NCBI GenBank assembly: GCA_002721785.1
Contig: PBLO01000020.1
Span: forward strand, 1-64,000
Length of the DNA stretch: 64,000 nt
Reading direction: 5' to 3'
DNA from: Halieaceae bacterium
GTDB taxonomy: Bacteria > Pseudomonadota > Gammaproteobacteria > Pseudomonadales > Halieaceae
This document shows positions 33,819 through 43,164 of this stretch, piece after piece. The notes under the pieces are model-generated. The model did no database searches. It saw only the letters and a list, made by a program, of their open reading frames with translations, and had not been told where the DNA came from. The position numbers and the translations under genes were made by a program. The stretch's first letter is position 1; each line of letters starts with the position of its first letter.

Positions 33819-34823
33819 ATGTCACCCACCTCTCCAGCGCAGCTGATGGATAGCTTCGATCGCCGGATCTCCTATCTGCGTCTATCTGTCACTGATCGCT
33901 GCGACTTTCGGTGCCAGTACTGCATGGCAGAGACCATGGAGTTCTTGCCCCGCACGCAGGTATTGACGATTGAGGAGCTCGTCAGAACGGCTCGGCTATT
34001 CACTGAGCTAGGCGTTCGCAAGATCCGCGTAACAGGCGGGGAACCGCTTATTCGGCGCGGCGTCGACGAATTGTTCACAGGCCTTGGCAATCTGCCCGGT
34101 TTGGAGACACTCGCCCTGACCACCAACGGCAGCCAGCTTGCTGCACAAGCACCCCAGCTCCGCGAGGCTGGCGTCAACTCAGTCAATATCAGCCTGGACA
34201 GTCTGGACCCGTCGCGCTTCCACGCGATTACCCGAATCGGCTACCTCGACGCTGTTATGAGGGGTATTGATGCCGCTATCGCCGCAGGCTTTGAGCGAAT
34301 CAGGCTCAATGCTGTGATCCTGGAAGGCCTCAACCGGGATGAAGTGCTGTCGCTCACGCGCTTCGCGATAGACAAAAACATCCACATTGCCTTTATTGAA
34401 GAAATGCCCCTTGGGCAAGTCAACGTGGGAGGCAAAGCGCTCGCCTACGTATCATCGGACGAGCTCAAAGCAGAACTCGAGCAACATTTTGAGTTACACG
34501 CGCTGAATAGCCAGGCGAATGCCGGCCCCTCGCGGGACTTTCTCATTGCGGGGACCCGCACTGAGGTCGGGTTCATTTCACCGCACAGCCACAACTTCTG
34601 CGCCCAATGTAATCGGCTACGTATCAGTGCTGAAGGCCGTTTACTGATGTGCCTCGGCAACGAGGAGTCCATAGACCTGCGCGGTCTGCTCCGGTCGGGT
34701 TGCAGCGATGAGGACATCAAAACCACTATTATGGATAGTCTGTCTATCAAGCCCGAACGTCATAACTTCGACCGAACTGACCAGCCACAAATTGTGCGTT
34801 TTATGAACGCAACAGGCGGCTGA
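33819..34823 (+). CDS. moaA: GTP 3',8-cyclase, molybdenum cofactor synthesis
   Basis: A 334-residue radical SAM enzyme making the first molybdenum-cofactor intermediate from GTP together with MoaC. The N-terminal cluster cysteines are C28-x3-C32-x2-C35 (CDFRCQYC). A second cluster is in FCAQCNRLRISAEGRLLMC. The protein ends in Gly-Gly, the tail needed for catalysis in the family. The start may be ATG 33819 or ATG 33846 (MDSFDRRISYL), which would match the family better. A MoxR-type ATPase and a VWA protein follow within 24 bases, suggesting one unit. Confidence 0.95.
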   Translation: MSPTSPAQLMDSFDRRISYLRLSVTDRCDFRCQYCMAETMEFLPRTQVLTIEELVRTARLFTELGVRKIRVTGGEPLIRRGVDELFTGLGNLPGLETLALTTNGSQLAAQAPQLREAGVNSVNISLDSLDPSRFHAITRIGYLDAVMRGIDAAIAAGFERIRLNAVILEGLNRDEVLSLTRFAIDKNIHIAFIEEMPLGQVNVGGKALAYVSSDELKAELEQHFELHALNSQANAGPSRDFLIAGTRTEVGFISPHSHNFCAQCNRLRISAEGRLLMCLGNEESIDLRGLLRSGCSDEDIKTTIMDSLSIKPERHNFDRTDQPQIVRFMNATGG

Positions 34824-34846
34824 ACCACCACCATCGAGAGAAACCT

Positions 34847-35785
34847 GTGTCTGATAACCACTACCCCGCCCTGCACGATGTTGATGCGATCCAGCAGGCT
34901 TTTGAATCTGCCGGCTACATCTGTACCAGCCGTATTGCCACTGTGGTGCGATTAGCGGCCGCACTGGAGAAGCCGGTATTAATTGAGGGCCCGCCGGGCG
35001 TCGGCAAGACCGAACTGGCGAAAACCTGTGCGATGGTGGTCGATCGGCCGCTGGTTAGGCTGCAGTGTTACGAAGGGCTGGATGAGAGCAAGGCGCTGTA
35101 TGAGTGGAAGTACGGCAAGCAGTTGCTTTACACGCAATTGCTCAAAGAGCAGTTAGGCGACGTGCTGGAGGGGGCGCAAGGACTCTATGAATCCATGGCG
35201 CGGCTGCGTCAATTCGGTGATGTCTTCTACTCAGAGGACTTCCTCGAGTCGCGCCCACTGCTCAAGGCGATGGGAGAGCAACAAGGCGGCGTTCTCTTGA
35301 TCGATGAAATCGACAAGGCAGACTTCGAATTCGAGTCTCTCCTACTAGAGGTGCTATCTGATTTTCAGGTGTCCATTCCGGAGCTGGGCACCATTGAGGC
35401 GCGCTCCAAGCCGCTGGTGTTTTTAACCAGTAACGACACCCGAGACCTGTCAGATGCGCTCAAGCGGCGCTGCTTGCACCTGTACATTCCGTTTCCCACT
35501 GTCGAACTGGAAGCACGTATTGTGGCCAGTCGCGTACCGGACCTCGCCCAGTCGATGACCGACCAACTGGTTCGATTCGTGCAGGCGGTTCGCTCACTGG
35601 ATCTCAAAAAAGCCCCCGCCATATCCGAAACGGTGGATTGGGCAAAAAGCCTCGTGCTGCTTCATGCGCGGGATCTGGACAGCGCCCTTGTGACCGACAC
35701 GCTGAATGTGCTCCTCAAGTACGAGGAAGATATCCAGACGGCGAAGGGGCAACTACCTAAACTGATGGCCGCCGCCGCGGGTTAG
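34847..35785 (+). CDS. MoxR-family AAA+ ATPase
   Basis: A 312-residue AAA+ ATPase. Walker A is EGPPGVGKTELAK near residues 47-59, Walker B VLLIDEIDKAD near 146-156, and sensor 1 is VFLTSNDTRDLS. The CoxD/MoxR branch works with VWA partners to insert metal or activate complexes such as molybdenum-containing CO dehydrogenase. The start is GTG 34847 after GAGAGAAACC. The VWA gene follows after five bases. The neighbouring moaA hints at a molybdoenzyme client, but none is visible in the window. Confidence 0.9.
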   Translation: MSDNHYPALHDVDAIQQAFESAGYICTSRIATVVRLAAALEKPVLIEGPPGVGKTELAKTCAMVVDRPLVRLQCYEGLDESKALYEWKYGKQLLYTQLLKEQLGDVLEGAQGLYESMARLRQFGDVFYSEDFLESRPLLKAMGEQQGGVLLIDEIDKADFEFESLLLEVLSDFQVSIPELGTIEARSKPLVFLTSNDTRDLSDALKRRCLHLYIPFPTVELEARIVASRVPDLAQSMTDQLVRFVQAVRSLDLKKAPAISETVDWAKSLVLLHARDLDSALVTDTLNVLLKYEEDIQTAKGQLPKLMAAAAG

Positions 35786-35790
35786 ACGCA

Positions 35791-37221
35791 TTGAAGCCCT
35801 CACCGGGAAACTCAGTCTCACCTTCCGCCAGCAGCGATCAACTACTGGCCTTTGTGCAGTACTTGCGCGGAAAGAAAATCCCCGTCTCGCCAGCCGACAC
35901 ACTTGATGCGGTCGAGGTCACCGAATTAACCGGCTACACCGACAAAACCTTACTGAAGAACGGTCTCGCCGCAGCCCTCGCCAAGTCCAAAGACGAGTTA
36001 GCGCTATTTGAAGCGGCCTTCGACGAGTACTTTCATCCCAGTACGCAGCAACCGCGCGCCCAGCAGGCGCCGCACCGTACGGACGGCGACTCAGACAATC
36101 CCTCGCAGGCCAGTGAACCCTCGCCGGATGAGCAACAGGCCGAGCCCAACGTGGATCCGCTGGAGGGCCTCCGCGGTAGCGCACTTTTCGACGCATTGGA
36201 GTCACAGGACGAAACATCGCTGTCAGTCGCCATTGAGACAGCGGCGGCTGAAGCGAAGGTAGAAGAAATCTCTCTCTTTACCCAGCGAGGTCAATACGTT
36301 CGCAAGATGCTCGATGCGTTGGGCGACGAAGCGCTCCGGGAAGCGGCGATCGAATTTGAGCAGAGCGAACCAGCCGCATTCGAGGCGGTGCAGGCCCTGC
36401 GAGAGCAACTGCGTGAACGGGTCAGAGACCGCGTTGAGCGTGCCTACCTGATCCACGCCAGCGCCGCGACAGAAGACCTGCTGGATGAATCGCTGTCAAA
36501 ACTCAAGCTAGGTAATGTCGATCACAGTCATATGGCGCGTTTGAAGAGACTGATGGATCGCATGGCCCGCAAACTTGCAGCCCGGCACGGCCGCCGCCGG
36601 CGACGCTTTCGTCGCGGCAAGTTGCATGTGGCCGAGACGGTGCGTCGGGCCATACCGACCGACGGCGTGCCGTTTCATCCCCGCTGGCGCAAAACAGAGC
36701 GAAAACGCCCTCAGATCATGGCAATTTGCGATGTCAGTGGTTCAGTGGCCGCTTACGCTAAGTTTTTGCTGATGTTTCTGTATGCGCTTCAAGACGTGCT
36801 GCCACGAACGCGAAGCTTTGCCTTCTCAGCAGCACTGGGTGAGGTCAGTGATTTATTCGCCCAGCTACCTGTCGAGGAGGCAATCGAGCGGGTCAACTTG
36901 AAATATGGCGGTGCGACGGATTACGGGCGAGCACTGCAGGACTTCTCGGACCTTGCGCTGGCAGAGGTCAACAGTGCAACCACCGTCATCATTTTGGGTG
37001 ACGCCCGCAATAATCAAGCCGATCCAAGAGTCGACCTGCTTGGGGAGATCAAGGCGCGCGCAAAACAGGTGATTTGGCTCAACCCCGAATCGCTGCGACT
37101 CTGGGGCACGGGCGATTCAGAAATGTTACTGGTGAAAAGACACTGTCACTTGGCAAAAGAGTGTAATAATCTCAAACAGTTGGAGCGCATCATCGACAAG
37201 CTTTTGTCAGATAGGCGCTAA
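35791..37221 (+). CDS. VWA domain protein, CoxE-like partner of MoxR ATPase
   Basis: A 476-residue protein. The N-terminal CoxE-type region (DQLLAFVQYLRGKKIPVSPADTLDAVEV) is followed by an acidic, Pro/Gln-rich linker near residues 85-130, a helical middle, an Arg-rich stretch (ARHGRRRRRFRRGKLH), and a C-terminal VWA domain. That domain carries ICDVSGSVAAY (the MIDAS DxSxS) and VIILGDARNN. The only reasonable start is TTG 35791, with no strong ribosome site, so translation may depend on coupling to the upstream MoxR gene. Together they resemble CoxD/CoxE chaperone pairs. Confidence 0.85.
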   Translation: MKPSPGNSVSPSASSDQLLAFVQYLRGKKIPVSPADTLDAVEVTELTGYTDKTLLKNGLAAALAKSKDELALFEAAFDEYFHPSTQQPRAQQAPHRTDGDSDNPSQASEPSPDEQQAEPNVDPLEGLRGSALFDALESQDETSLSVAIETAAAEAKVEEISLFTQRGQYVRKMLDALGDEALREAAIEFEQSEPAAFEAVQALREQLRERVRDRVERAYLIHASAATEDLLDESLSKLKLGNVDHSHMARLKRLMDRMARKLAARHGRRRRRFRRGKLHVAETVRRAIPTDGVPFHPRWRKTERKRPQIMAICDVSGSVAAYAKFLLMFLYALQDVLPRTRSFAFSAALGEVSDLFAQLPVEEAIERVNLKYGGATDYGRALQDFSDLALAEVNSATTVIILGDARNNQADPRVDLLGEIKARAKQVIWLNPESLRLWGTGDSEMLLVKRHCHLAKECNNLKQLERIIDKLLSDRR

Positions 37222-37296
37222 ATCGACCGTTTGGCTTGGCCAAGGCCGGCCTCAGCAGGGTGACCTGCGCCAAGCGGTGTTATCAGGAGTTTCGCC

Positions 37297-39069
37297 ATGG
37301 ATGATGAGCGCCTGTCCCTGACTCGATCCTTAGAGATCGACGTCCACACTGGCTTTGGTAATCCCGCCCGTAACGGCACCTTGAGTGGCAGCGCGCTGGT
37401 CGAGGCCTTGGCCGGTATCAGCACCCAACCTCAAGGATCGCTTGAGCGGGCGTTGTCTGGCGTCAGTCGTGAGGCAGTCGACGCGGAAGCCTCCGCGTTA
37501 TTGGCGTGGGTAGATGCCACATTCGACAACTGGTTCGCACAGTATCCGATCGACAGCGAAATCCAAAACAGTCTGCAGGCCATGAGACCGCTAGCGGCCG
37601 CCTTCGCCTGTGAAGAGAAGCGTTTTTTTACGCCAGGTGCTCATGCGCTACATCGCTTACTCGACACCTTGCACGCCGGCTTCACGGGATGGTCAGGAGA
37701 TCTTGGCAAAACTGCACGCCCGGCACTCGAGGCCGTCGACGAAGCGATTCAACGGTGCTTGCAGGATTTTCCCAGCGAGCCTGCCGTGGACCATACGCTC
37801 CATTTGCTGGAGCAAAAGATCGGAGCGCATCGCGAGCAATTGGAACGCCTCGACGAGGGTCTCGTCGAGCGAGAGCAGTTAGCGGCAGGGGGCACACTGA
37901 CCCGACGCATCATCGGCCAGACCCTTGCGCAGATCCTTGGCGAACACGAAGTACCGTCAACGCTAGCGGCCCTGATCGGTGGCGATTGGTTCGAGGCTGC
38001 ATCAGACGTGATTCAGAATACTGGCGTCGGGAGTGAGCTGTGGCAGCGTTACGTGTCGGTCACGACAAGCCTTGTCGATCCCTTCATCGACCCCTCTGCC
38101 CGAGATAGCAGAGCCGATCCAGCTAGCGTCGCGCCCAATCAATTGCCCGGGGAGATCAAAGCCATCTTGCAACAGGTCGGCTTTTCGGATGATCGCGCTC
38201 AAAGCGCGTCTTCGACAGCGGAGTACCTTCTTCTGAGACAGACGTCCGGTCAGGACACGGGGCCGCGCGAGTCCGTCACGCTGGACGGTCAGCCCGCTTC
38301 CGTCTGGCGGGCCATCACTGCGGAGCAACTCAGCGAAAAAGGCATCGAACCCGGCGAGTGGTACCACATCCAGCAACCGGAGGGATTCCGCCGATTGAGA
38401 TTGGCAGGCACGCTCGCTGAAAATACCTATCTCATTTTTATGGATTTCACCGGTGCAAGCGCATTGCGACTGAGCACTGACGAATTGATGACCATGCTTC
38501 ACTCGGGTGAAGCCCAAAAACTGGACGCCCACCAAACCTTCTCGCGCGCCTTGGTCGAGTCTGTAGAGAAACATACCGCGGTGCGAGCCCAAAAGGCAGC
38601 TGAACAAGCCGCGACGGAAAAGTCGCTCGCCGAGGAGGCGGCGCAGCAAGCCGCTCAACGCGCTCGCGAGCGAGACGAAGCGGCGCGGCGACTCAGCGAT
38701 GCCGAAACCAGAAGTGTTGAGATGTCCCAAACGCTCGCACCCACTGAGGCACAGGCCGGCAACCAAACAACCAGCGCCGAGCAACCATTTGACCGAAAGA
38801 CGGTTTTGCAATTGCGAATTCCAATCGGTACGTGGCTGGGATTCCACGATCGTGAACCACCGATCATGGCAAAGGTCGCGGTGAGAGATCTCGAAAACGA
38901 CAGCTATATCTTCAGCAATCGCGACGGCATCAAACTGCGCGAACTGACGGTGCCGCAGCTGGTCACGCTGATCGAGCGAGACATGGTTGATATCCTTGAG
39001 CACAGAACCAGCTTCAAGCAGACGCTCGCGACGACCGCTGGCGCAGAACGCTTAGGCCAACTTCAGTAG
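37297..39069 (+). CDS. DUF1631-family protein
   Basis: A 590-residue mostly helical protein. The N-terminal and middle parts (FDNWFAQYPIDSEIQNSLQAMRPL, HALHRLLDTLHAGFTGW, ELWQRYVSVTTSLVDPFI) match the DUF1631 pattern. A Lys/Ala/Glu-rich coiled stretch lies near residues 430-470. The C-terminus (LRIPIGTWLGFHDREPPIMAKVAVRD...YIFSNRDGIKLREL) looks like the PilZ-like end seen in the family. No catalytic function is established, and some databases mislabel it thymidine phosphorylase. ATG 37297 has CAGGAG upstream. It is convergent with the broken pilU-like gene nine bases away. Confidence 0.72.
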   Translation: MDDERLSLTRSLEIDVHTGFGNPARNGTLSGSALVEALAGISTQPQGSLERALSGVSREAVDAEASALLAWVDATFDNWFAQYPIDSEIQNSLQAMRPLAAAFACEEKRFFTPGAHALHRLLDTLHAGFTGWSGDLGKTARPALEAVDEAIQRCLQDFPSEPAVDHTLHLLEQKIGAHREQLERLDEGLVEREQLAAGGTLTRRIIGQTLAQILGEHEVPSTLAALIGGDWFEAASDVIQNTGVGSELWQRYVSVTTSLVDPFIDPSARDSRADPASVAPNQLPGEIKAILQQVGFSDDRAQSASSTAEYLLLRQTSGQDTGPRESVTLDGQPASVWRAITAEQLSEKGIEPGEWYHIQQPEGFRRLRLAGTLAENTYLIFMDFTGASALRLSTDELMTMLHSGEAQKLDAHQTFSRALVESVEKHTAVRAQKAAEQAATEKSLAEEAAQQAAQRARERDEAARRLSDAETRSVEMSQTLAPTEAQAGNQTTSAEQPFDRKTVLQLRIPIGTWLGFHDREPPIMAKVAVRDLENDSYIFSNRDGIKLRELTVPQLVTLIERDMVDILEHRTSFKQTLATTAGAERLGQLQ

Positions 39070-39077
39070 CAGCGTAC

Positions 39078-40067
39078 TTACAGGCACTCTTCCGAGCTGA
39101 ACGACGTCTTCTCCCCTTCTCGATCCGTTTCCGACGCGAGTTTTAACCTCAGTCTCAGATTGTTTTCCGAGTCTGCATTACGCAACGCATTCTCTTCGCT
39201 AATGTCACCAGACTGAACCAAATCAAACAGGGCCATGTCGAACGTTTTCATACCCCGGTCTTTTGATTTCTCCATGATCTCCTTGAGGCCACCGATGTCA
39301 CCCCTGAGGATCAGCTCCTTGATGGTGGGGGATCCCAGCATCACCTCTACCGCTGCACTGCGTCCCCCGGCCTCGTTGGGAATGAGCCGCTGAGAAACAA
39401 AGGCCTGTAGATTAAGCGACAAATCCATTTTCAGCTGCTGGCGCTTTTCTTCCGGAAAAAAATTGATGATGCGGTCAAGCGCCTGGTTAGCATTATTGGC
39501 ATGGAGCGTGGAGATACAGAGGTGCCCGGTCTCGGCAAACGAAATCGCGTGCTCCATGGTTTCCCGGTCTCGGATTTCCCCTATCAATATGGCATCGGGA
39601 GCCTGTCGCAAGGTGTTTTTCAGGGCGTTGTGCCAATTGCGCGTGTCCACGCCGACCTCGCGCTGATTGACGATCGATTTCTTGTGGCGATGCACAAACT
39701 CGACAGGATCCTCAATCGTGACGATGTGCCCACTGGCGTGACTATTGCGGTAATCGATCATCGCGGCTAACGAGGTCGACTTTCCCGACCCCGTAGTACC
39801 GACAAACAAAATGAGCCCACGCCTGCGCATGATCAGGTCAGTCAGCACGGCTGGTAAACCCAATACGTCCCACTGTGGGATATCCGTCACGATATGACGC
39901 GCGACGATACTGACTTCGTTACGTTGGCGGAAAATGTTCACCCGGAAGCGTCCCGACCCGGGCAGTGAAATCGCGAGGTTCATTTCCAGATCGCGAGCGA
40001 AATCTACGCGCTGGGTTTCGTCCATTAGTTCATCGGCAATGTCGGCGATTTCACCGGGCGTTAACAC
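39078..40067 (-). CDS. PilT/PilU-type pilus retraction ATPase, motor-domain fragment
   Basis: This is the 329-residue open part of the interrupted pilU-like gene. It contains Walker A FVGTTGSGKSTS, the Asp box IVTIEDPVEFVH, Walker B ILIGEIRDRETME and the His box HLCISTLHANNANQALDR, so the motor core is complete. The start given by the ORF track is a GTG with GGAGG only one base away, which is too close for good initiation. It lacks about 40 residues of the N-terminal PAS-like domain. If the stop is real, this fragment may be untranslated. It is convergent with the DUF1631 gene. Confidence 0.6.
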   Translation of the reverse strand: MLTPGEIADIADELMDETQRVDFARDLEMNLAISLPGSGRFRVNIFRQRNEVSIVARHIVTDIPQWDVLGLPAVLTDLIMRRRGLILFVGTTGSGKSTSLAAMIDYRNSHASGHIVTIEDPVEFVHRHKKSIVNQREVGVDTRNWHNALKNTLRQAPDAILIGEIRDRETMEHAISFAETGHLCISTLHANNANQALDRIINFFPEEKRQQLKMDLSLNLQAFVSQRLIPNEAGGRSAAVEVMLGSPTIKELILRGDIGGLKEIMEKSKDRGMKTFDMALFDLVQSGDISEENALRNADSENNLRLRLKLASETDREGEKTSFSSEECL

Positions 40068-40187
40068 CCCTCCCGAGAGCGCTTAGAGTTCACCTTCAAA
40101 CTTGGCACAGGGCGGTGCGCCCGTCGCAAGGGACAGGTCGGGTCCCTCCCGCTGAGCCAAGATTGTTAACCACGAATAGATTCGCAT
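39078..40187 (-). pseudogene. pilU: pilU-like twitching-motility ATPase broken by one in-frame TAA
   Basis: Reading from ATG 40187, which has an excellent GGAGGT ribosome site, gives MRIYSWLTILAQREGPDL and LATGAPPCAKFEGEL, the normal PilT/PilU N-terminus. A TAA at 40083-40085 follows. The same frame then continues ALSGG and LTPGEIADIADEL without a shift, through the whole ATPase to 39078. Read through, the product is about 369 residues, close to PilU (about 380). So a single nonsense codon separates a short N-terminal domain from an intact motor domain. It may be a real mutation, a sequencing error, or a readthrough site. Confidence 0.7.
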
Positions 40188-40352
40188 GATTGGCACACCT
40201 CCATGTGCGCTGATCCCAGTGCGAGATATCGCACCGAGCCCCTTTTGCTCTGTACGGTAAGTCCTGAGAGCCTTACACTCCGCTCCATCCCGACCCGGGA
40301 ACACGGTTTTCGCACAGGGCGATCACCGTCATTTCCTCACACAGGAGCCCGT

Positions 40353-41936
40353 GTGACCAATCCGCCAACCGTCTTCCGCCAACTACTCGAGGCTCAGCCG
40401 CACTGGCTCGCGAAGATTCGACGTGGGGTGGAAAAAGAAAGCCTCAGGGTGACGAGGAAGGAGGCAACGCTCGCCCAGACTCCGCACCCCAAGGGACTCG
40501 GCTCAGCTCTAACGCACCCCTTTATCACCACAGATTACTCAGAGTCTCTCTTAGAATTCATCACTCCTGTCTCATCATCGATCGAAGCCACTGAAGACGC
40601 ACTTCTGGCACTCCACAGCTTTACCGCGCAACAACTGGATGGTGAGCAATTGTGGAGTGCCAGCATGCCGTGCATTGTGCATGGCGATGCTGGCATTCCC
40701 ATTGCCGAATTCGGCAGCTCTAATGTGGGGAAAATGAAACGCGTGTATCGTAACGGCCTGAGCGTCCGTTATGGCAGGCGCATGCAGGCAATTGCTGGAA
40801 TCCATTATAACTTTTCGTTACCGGAGGCTTTTTGGACTGCTGCCCATGAGAAATCGGTCACCGGTCAGACGAGGAGGGATTTTCAAACCGAGGGATATCT
40901 GGCCCTGATCCGCAATTTCTTCTCGCGGGCTTGGTTGCTGCTCTATCTGCTTGGCGCCTCACCGGCGGTTTGCGCGAGTTTTGTCCAAGGGAACAAGAAT
41001 CACCCCCTTAAGCCCTTAGGCGATGAACATCACAGCTTTTTTCTTCCCCACGCTACAAGCTTGCGCATGGGAAATCTGGGTTACACGAGTAACGCGCAGT
41101 CCGGGCTGGCTATCTGTTATAACGATATCGAACAATATATTCGCACGCTCCGCGAGGCCATCCTGACACCTCATATGCCCTACGCTAATTTCCAAATAAT
41201 GGATAACGGCGAGCGCGCTCAGCTGAACAGCGCGCTACTGCAAATCGAAAACGAGTACTACAGTCCGATCCGGCCCAAGCGCGTGACACAAACGGGTGAA
41301 GCACCGATTGTTGCTTTAGCACGTGGCGGCATTGAATACGTTGAGGTCAGGTGCATTGATATCAATCCGTTTGTACCACTTGGGATCGATGCTGACACCA
41401 TGCGTTTGCTGGATGTCTTCCTGATGGCTTGCCTGATTGACGATAGCCCACTGTGTGATGAGCGGGGCCAACAACGAAACAAAATTAATATGGAGCGCAT
41501 CGTCAACCGAGGAAGGGAGGTTGGGCTAACGCTTTTAGCAGCAAATAATAATGAGGTCTCCAGAGAAGACTCAGCACTTCCGATTATCTCCAAAATGAGG
41601 GAAATAGCGGGTTGGTTTGACGAGTTACCAGGCAGTGTCGGTGACTACACTCGCGTGGTGGCCGACGCGTACCAAAAAGTCATGGACCCTTCGCTGACCT
41701 TTTCTGCAAGAATATTAAGTGAAATGGACGATACAGGTTGCAGCTTTTGGCAGCTGGCCAAACGATATTCGTCGCAGTGGCACGATGCGCATCTTTCGCA
41801 CTCTTTGTCGGGGTCGGAGCTGACAAGACTCGAGGACGAGGCGCGACTCTCACTTAAGATGCAACAAGATCTGGAAGCCCAGGAACAACCGTCTTTTGAT
41901 CAGTATCTCGCGCAGTTTTATTCTCAATACCACTGA
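40353..41936 (+). CDS. gshA: Glutamate-cysteine ligase
   Basis: A 527-residue enzyme joining glutamate and cysteine, the first step of glutathione synthesis. GVEKESLRV at the N-terminus, TDYSESLLEFITP, and LGYTSNAQSGLAICYNDIEQYI are typical of the gammaproteobacterial GshA class. The ORF track starts at 40203. GTG 40353 is preferred because AGGAG lies seven bases upstream and the length then fits the family. Local base composition appears a little lower in GC than its neighbours. A bidirectional terminator follows. It may supply glutathione for the Prx5-type peroxiredoxin at 31.7 kb. Confidence 0.95.
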   Translation: MTNPPTVFRQLLEAQPHWLAKIRRGVEKESLRVTRKEATLAQTPHPKGLGSALTHPFITTDYSESLLEFITPVSSSIEATEDALLALHSFTAQQLDGEQLWSASMPCIVHGDAGIPIAEFGSSNVGKMKRVYRNGLSVRYGRRMQAIAGIHYNFSLPEAFWTAAHEKSVTGQTRRDFQTEGYLALIRNFFSRAWLLLYLLGASPAVCASFVQGNKNHPLKPLGDEHHSFFLPHATSLRMGNLGYTSNAQSGLAICYNDIEQYIRTLREAILTPHMPYANFQIMDNGERAQLNSALLQIENEYYSPIRPKRVTQTGEAPIVALARGGIEYVEVRCIDINPFVPLGIDADTMRLLDVFLMACLIDDSPLCDERGQQRNKINMERIVNRGREVGLTLLAANNNEVSREDSALPIISKMREIAGWFDELPGSVGDYTRVVADAYQKVMDPSLTFSARILSEMDDTGCSFWQLAKRYSSQWHDAHLSHSLSGSELTRLEDEARLSLKMQQDLEAQEQPSFDQYLAQFYSQYH

Positions 41937-41969
41937 TTTACCTCCCCAGCACAGGTGAATTATCAAAAA

Positions 41970-41993
41970 AAAAGCGCTCCGAGGAGCGCTTTT
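41970..41993. terminator. Bidirectional rho-independent terminator
   Basis: AAAAGCGCTCC-GA-GGAGCGCTTTT between the convergent gshA and porin genes; a run of nine A on the left makes it strongest for the minus-strand porin transcript. Confidence 0.85.
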
Positions 41994-42088
41994 CAATGCC
42001 AGCAAAGAGGCTTATGGGAACACCGATGACAAGGTAAACGACTTACAATGATGCAGAGGGGTCCCGGCCGGCGTTTTTGCCTACACGC

Positions 42089-42823
42089 TTACATCGCAAT
42101 ATCAACTGCGTACGAGACGACAAATTTCATTTGATCGTTGTCGTAACCTCCTTCTGCAGCCCCACCTTTGACATCAGTGTCCGATATCATAAATGTGAAA
42201 CCACCCTTTGAAATGCTGACGTTATAATCGTAATAACCTTCAGCGTTGCCGTTGAAAGCCTCGGCAAAGTCGCCATCATGGTGTCCGATGTGCAGCCCAA
42301 TCCCTACGCCATTGCTAAGCTCAAAGCCATAATCTAATGACAGGTAGTAAGCCTCGCCAAACCCAAAGTCTTGGCCTGGAGCCTCGTCAGCTTCAGTATC
42401 AGCCAGCACATTGTATTGTGCGCTGAAATTACCAATTCCTACGCCAATATAGACCTCGCCAAAATCGAACTCAGCCTCCTTATCGTAGTTGTAATATAGG
42501 TAGCCAATGTCCCAACTGATCGCTCCGGTGTCGAAGGCAAAACCGGCATAGATGTCGTGTTCATATGAATACACATCACCTGCACCGTAGTTGACATTTG
42601 ACGCCCAGGTTCCGATGTAAAACCCATTATCCGCAGCGTAGTCTATTCCTCCCTGAACAGCAGCCTCGTTTTCGGTTTGCGTTAGACCACGCCAGATATA
42701 GTTACTGGTCATAGAAGCGTTGGCAGACCATTCCCCAGCATGGGATGACGACGCAAACGCGCATAGCAATGCAGCGGGTAAAACAGCTGCGCCAAATCTG
42801 TAGCGGGAAGTAATTGTATACAT
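42089..42823 (-). CDS. TorF-family putative porin (Gcw_chp)
   Basis: A 244-residue outer-membrane beta-barrel protein. A signal peptide ends at SSHA-GEW, followed by the family's opening NASMTSNYIWRGLTQTENEAAVQGGIDY, then alternating aromatic strands and a C-terminal strand FVVSYAVDIAM. The family is common in marine and metal-respiring bacteria, and its transport substrate is unclear. It is monocistronic, rich in Tyr, Gly and Asp, and uses a lower-GC codon set than the flanking genes. Confidence 0.87.
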   Translation of the reverse strand: MYTITSRYRFGAAVLPAALLCAFASSSHAGEWSANASMTSNYIWRGLTQTENEAAVQGGIDYAADNGFYIGTWASNVNYGAGDVYSYEHDIYAGFAFDTGAISWDIGYLYYNYDKEAEFDFGEVYIGVGIGNFSAQYNVLADTEADEAPGQDFGFGEAYYLSLDYGFELSNGVGIGLHIGHHDGDFAEAFNGNAEGYYDYNVSISKGGFTFMISDTDVKGGAAEGGYDNDQMKFVVSYAVDIAM

Positions 42824-43164
42824 GGTAGTTCCTCGTGATGTCGTATGTTAGGACCGGCACAGTTACCAACGGACCTTGGTGAGTAGTGCTTCGCTCCGGT
42901 CACGAAGTGATTTGCAAAAGACGGGCCAAATTTTCCATGTGACTGTTTTAACAACACTTTTATGTAAAATCATTGCCCGAACAGCTTTAGTACGCACTGT
43001 TCATATCCGATATAGCTGAACAAACGCTCCAAAGCGGTGCGCAGTCGCACAAACATAGCGCGATAGATTGAATCTCAAATTTCTTTCCATTCAAGGCTAA
43101 TCCAGAGCAATGCGCTGCGGCGTAGACAAACCCTCTCGACACGGCTCTCTTGGAGGATGACCAA
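42824..43164. other. 341-base divergent spacer
   Basis: This spacer lies between the porin gene and a small secreted-protein gene. It contains AT-rich stretches near 42950-42975 that could be promoter sequence, but I see no clear box pair, repeat or gene. Confidence 0.4.

Noticed and set aside
38002-39003. 333-residue minus-strand ORF inside the DUF1631 gene
   Set aside because: A shadow frame; the plus-strand protein has the ribosome site and family features.
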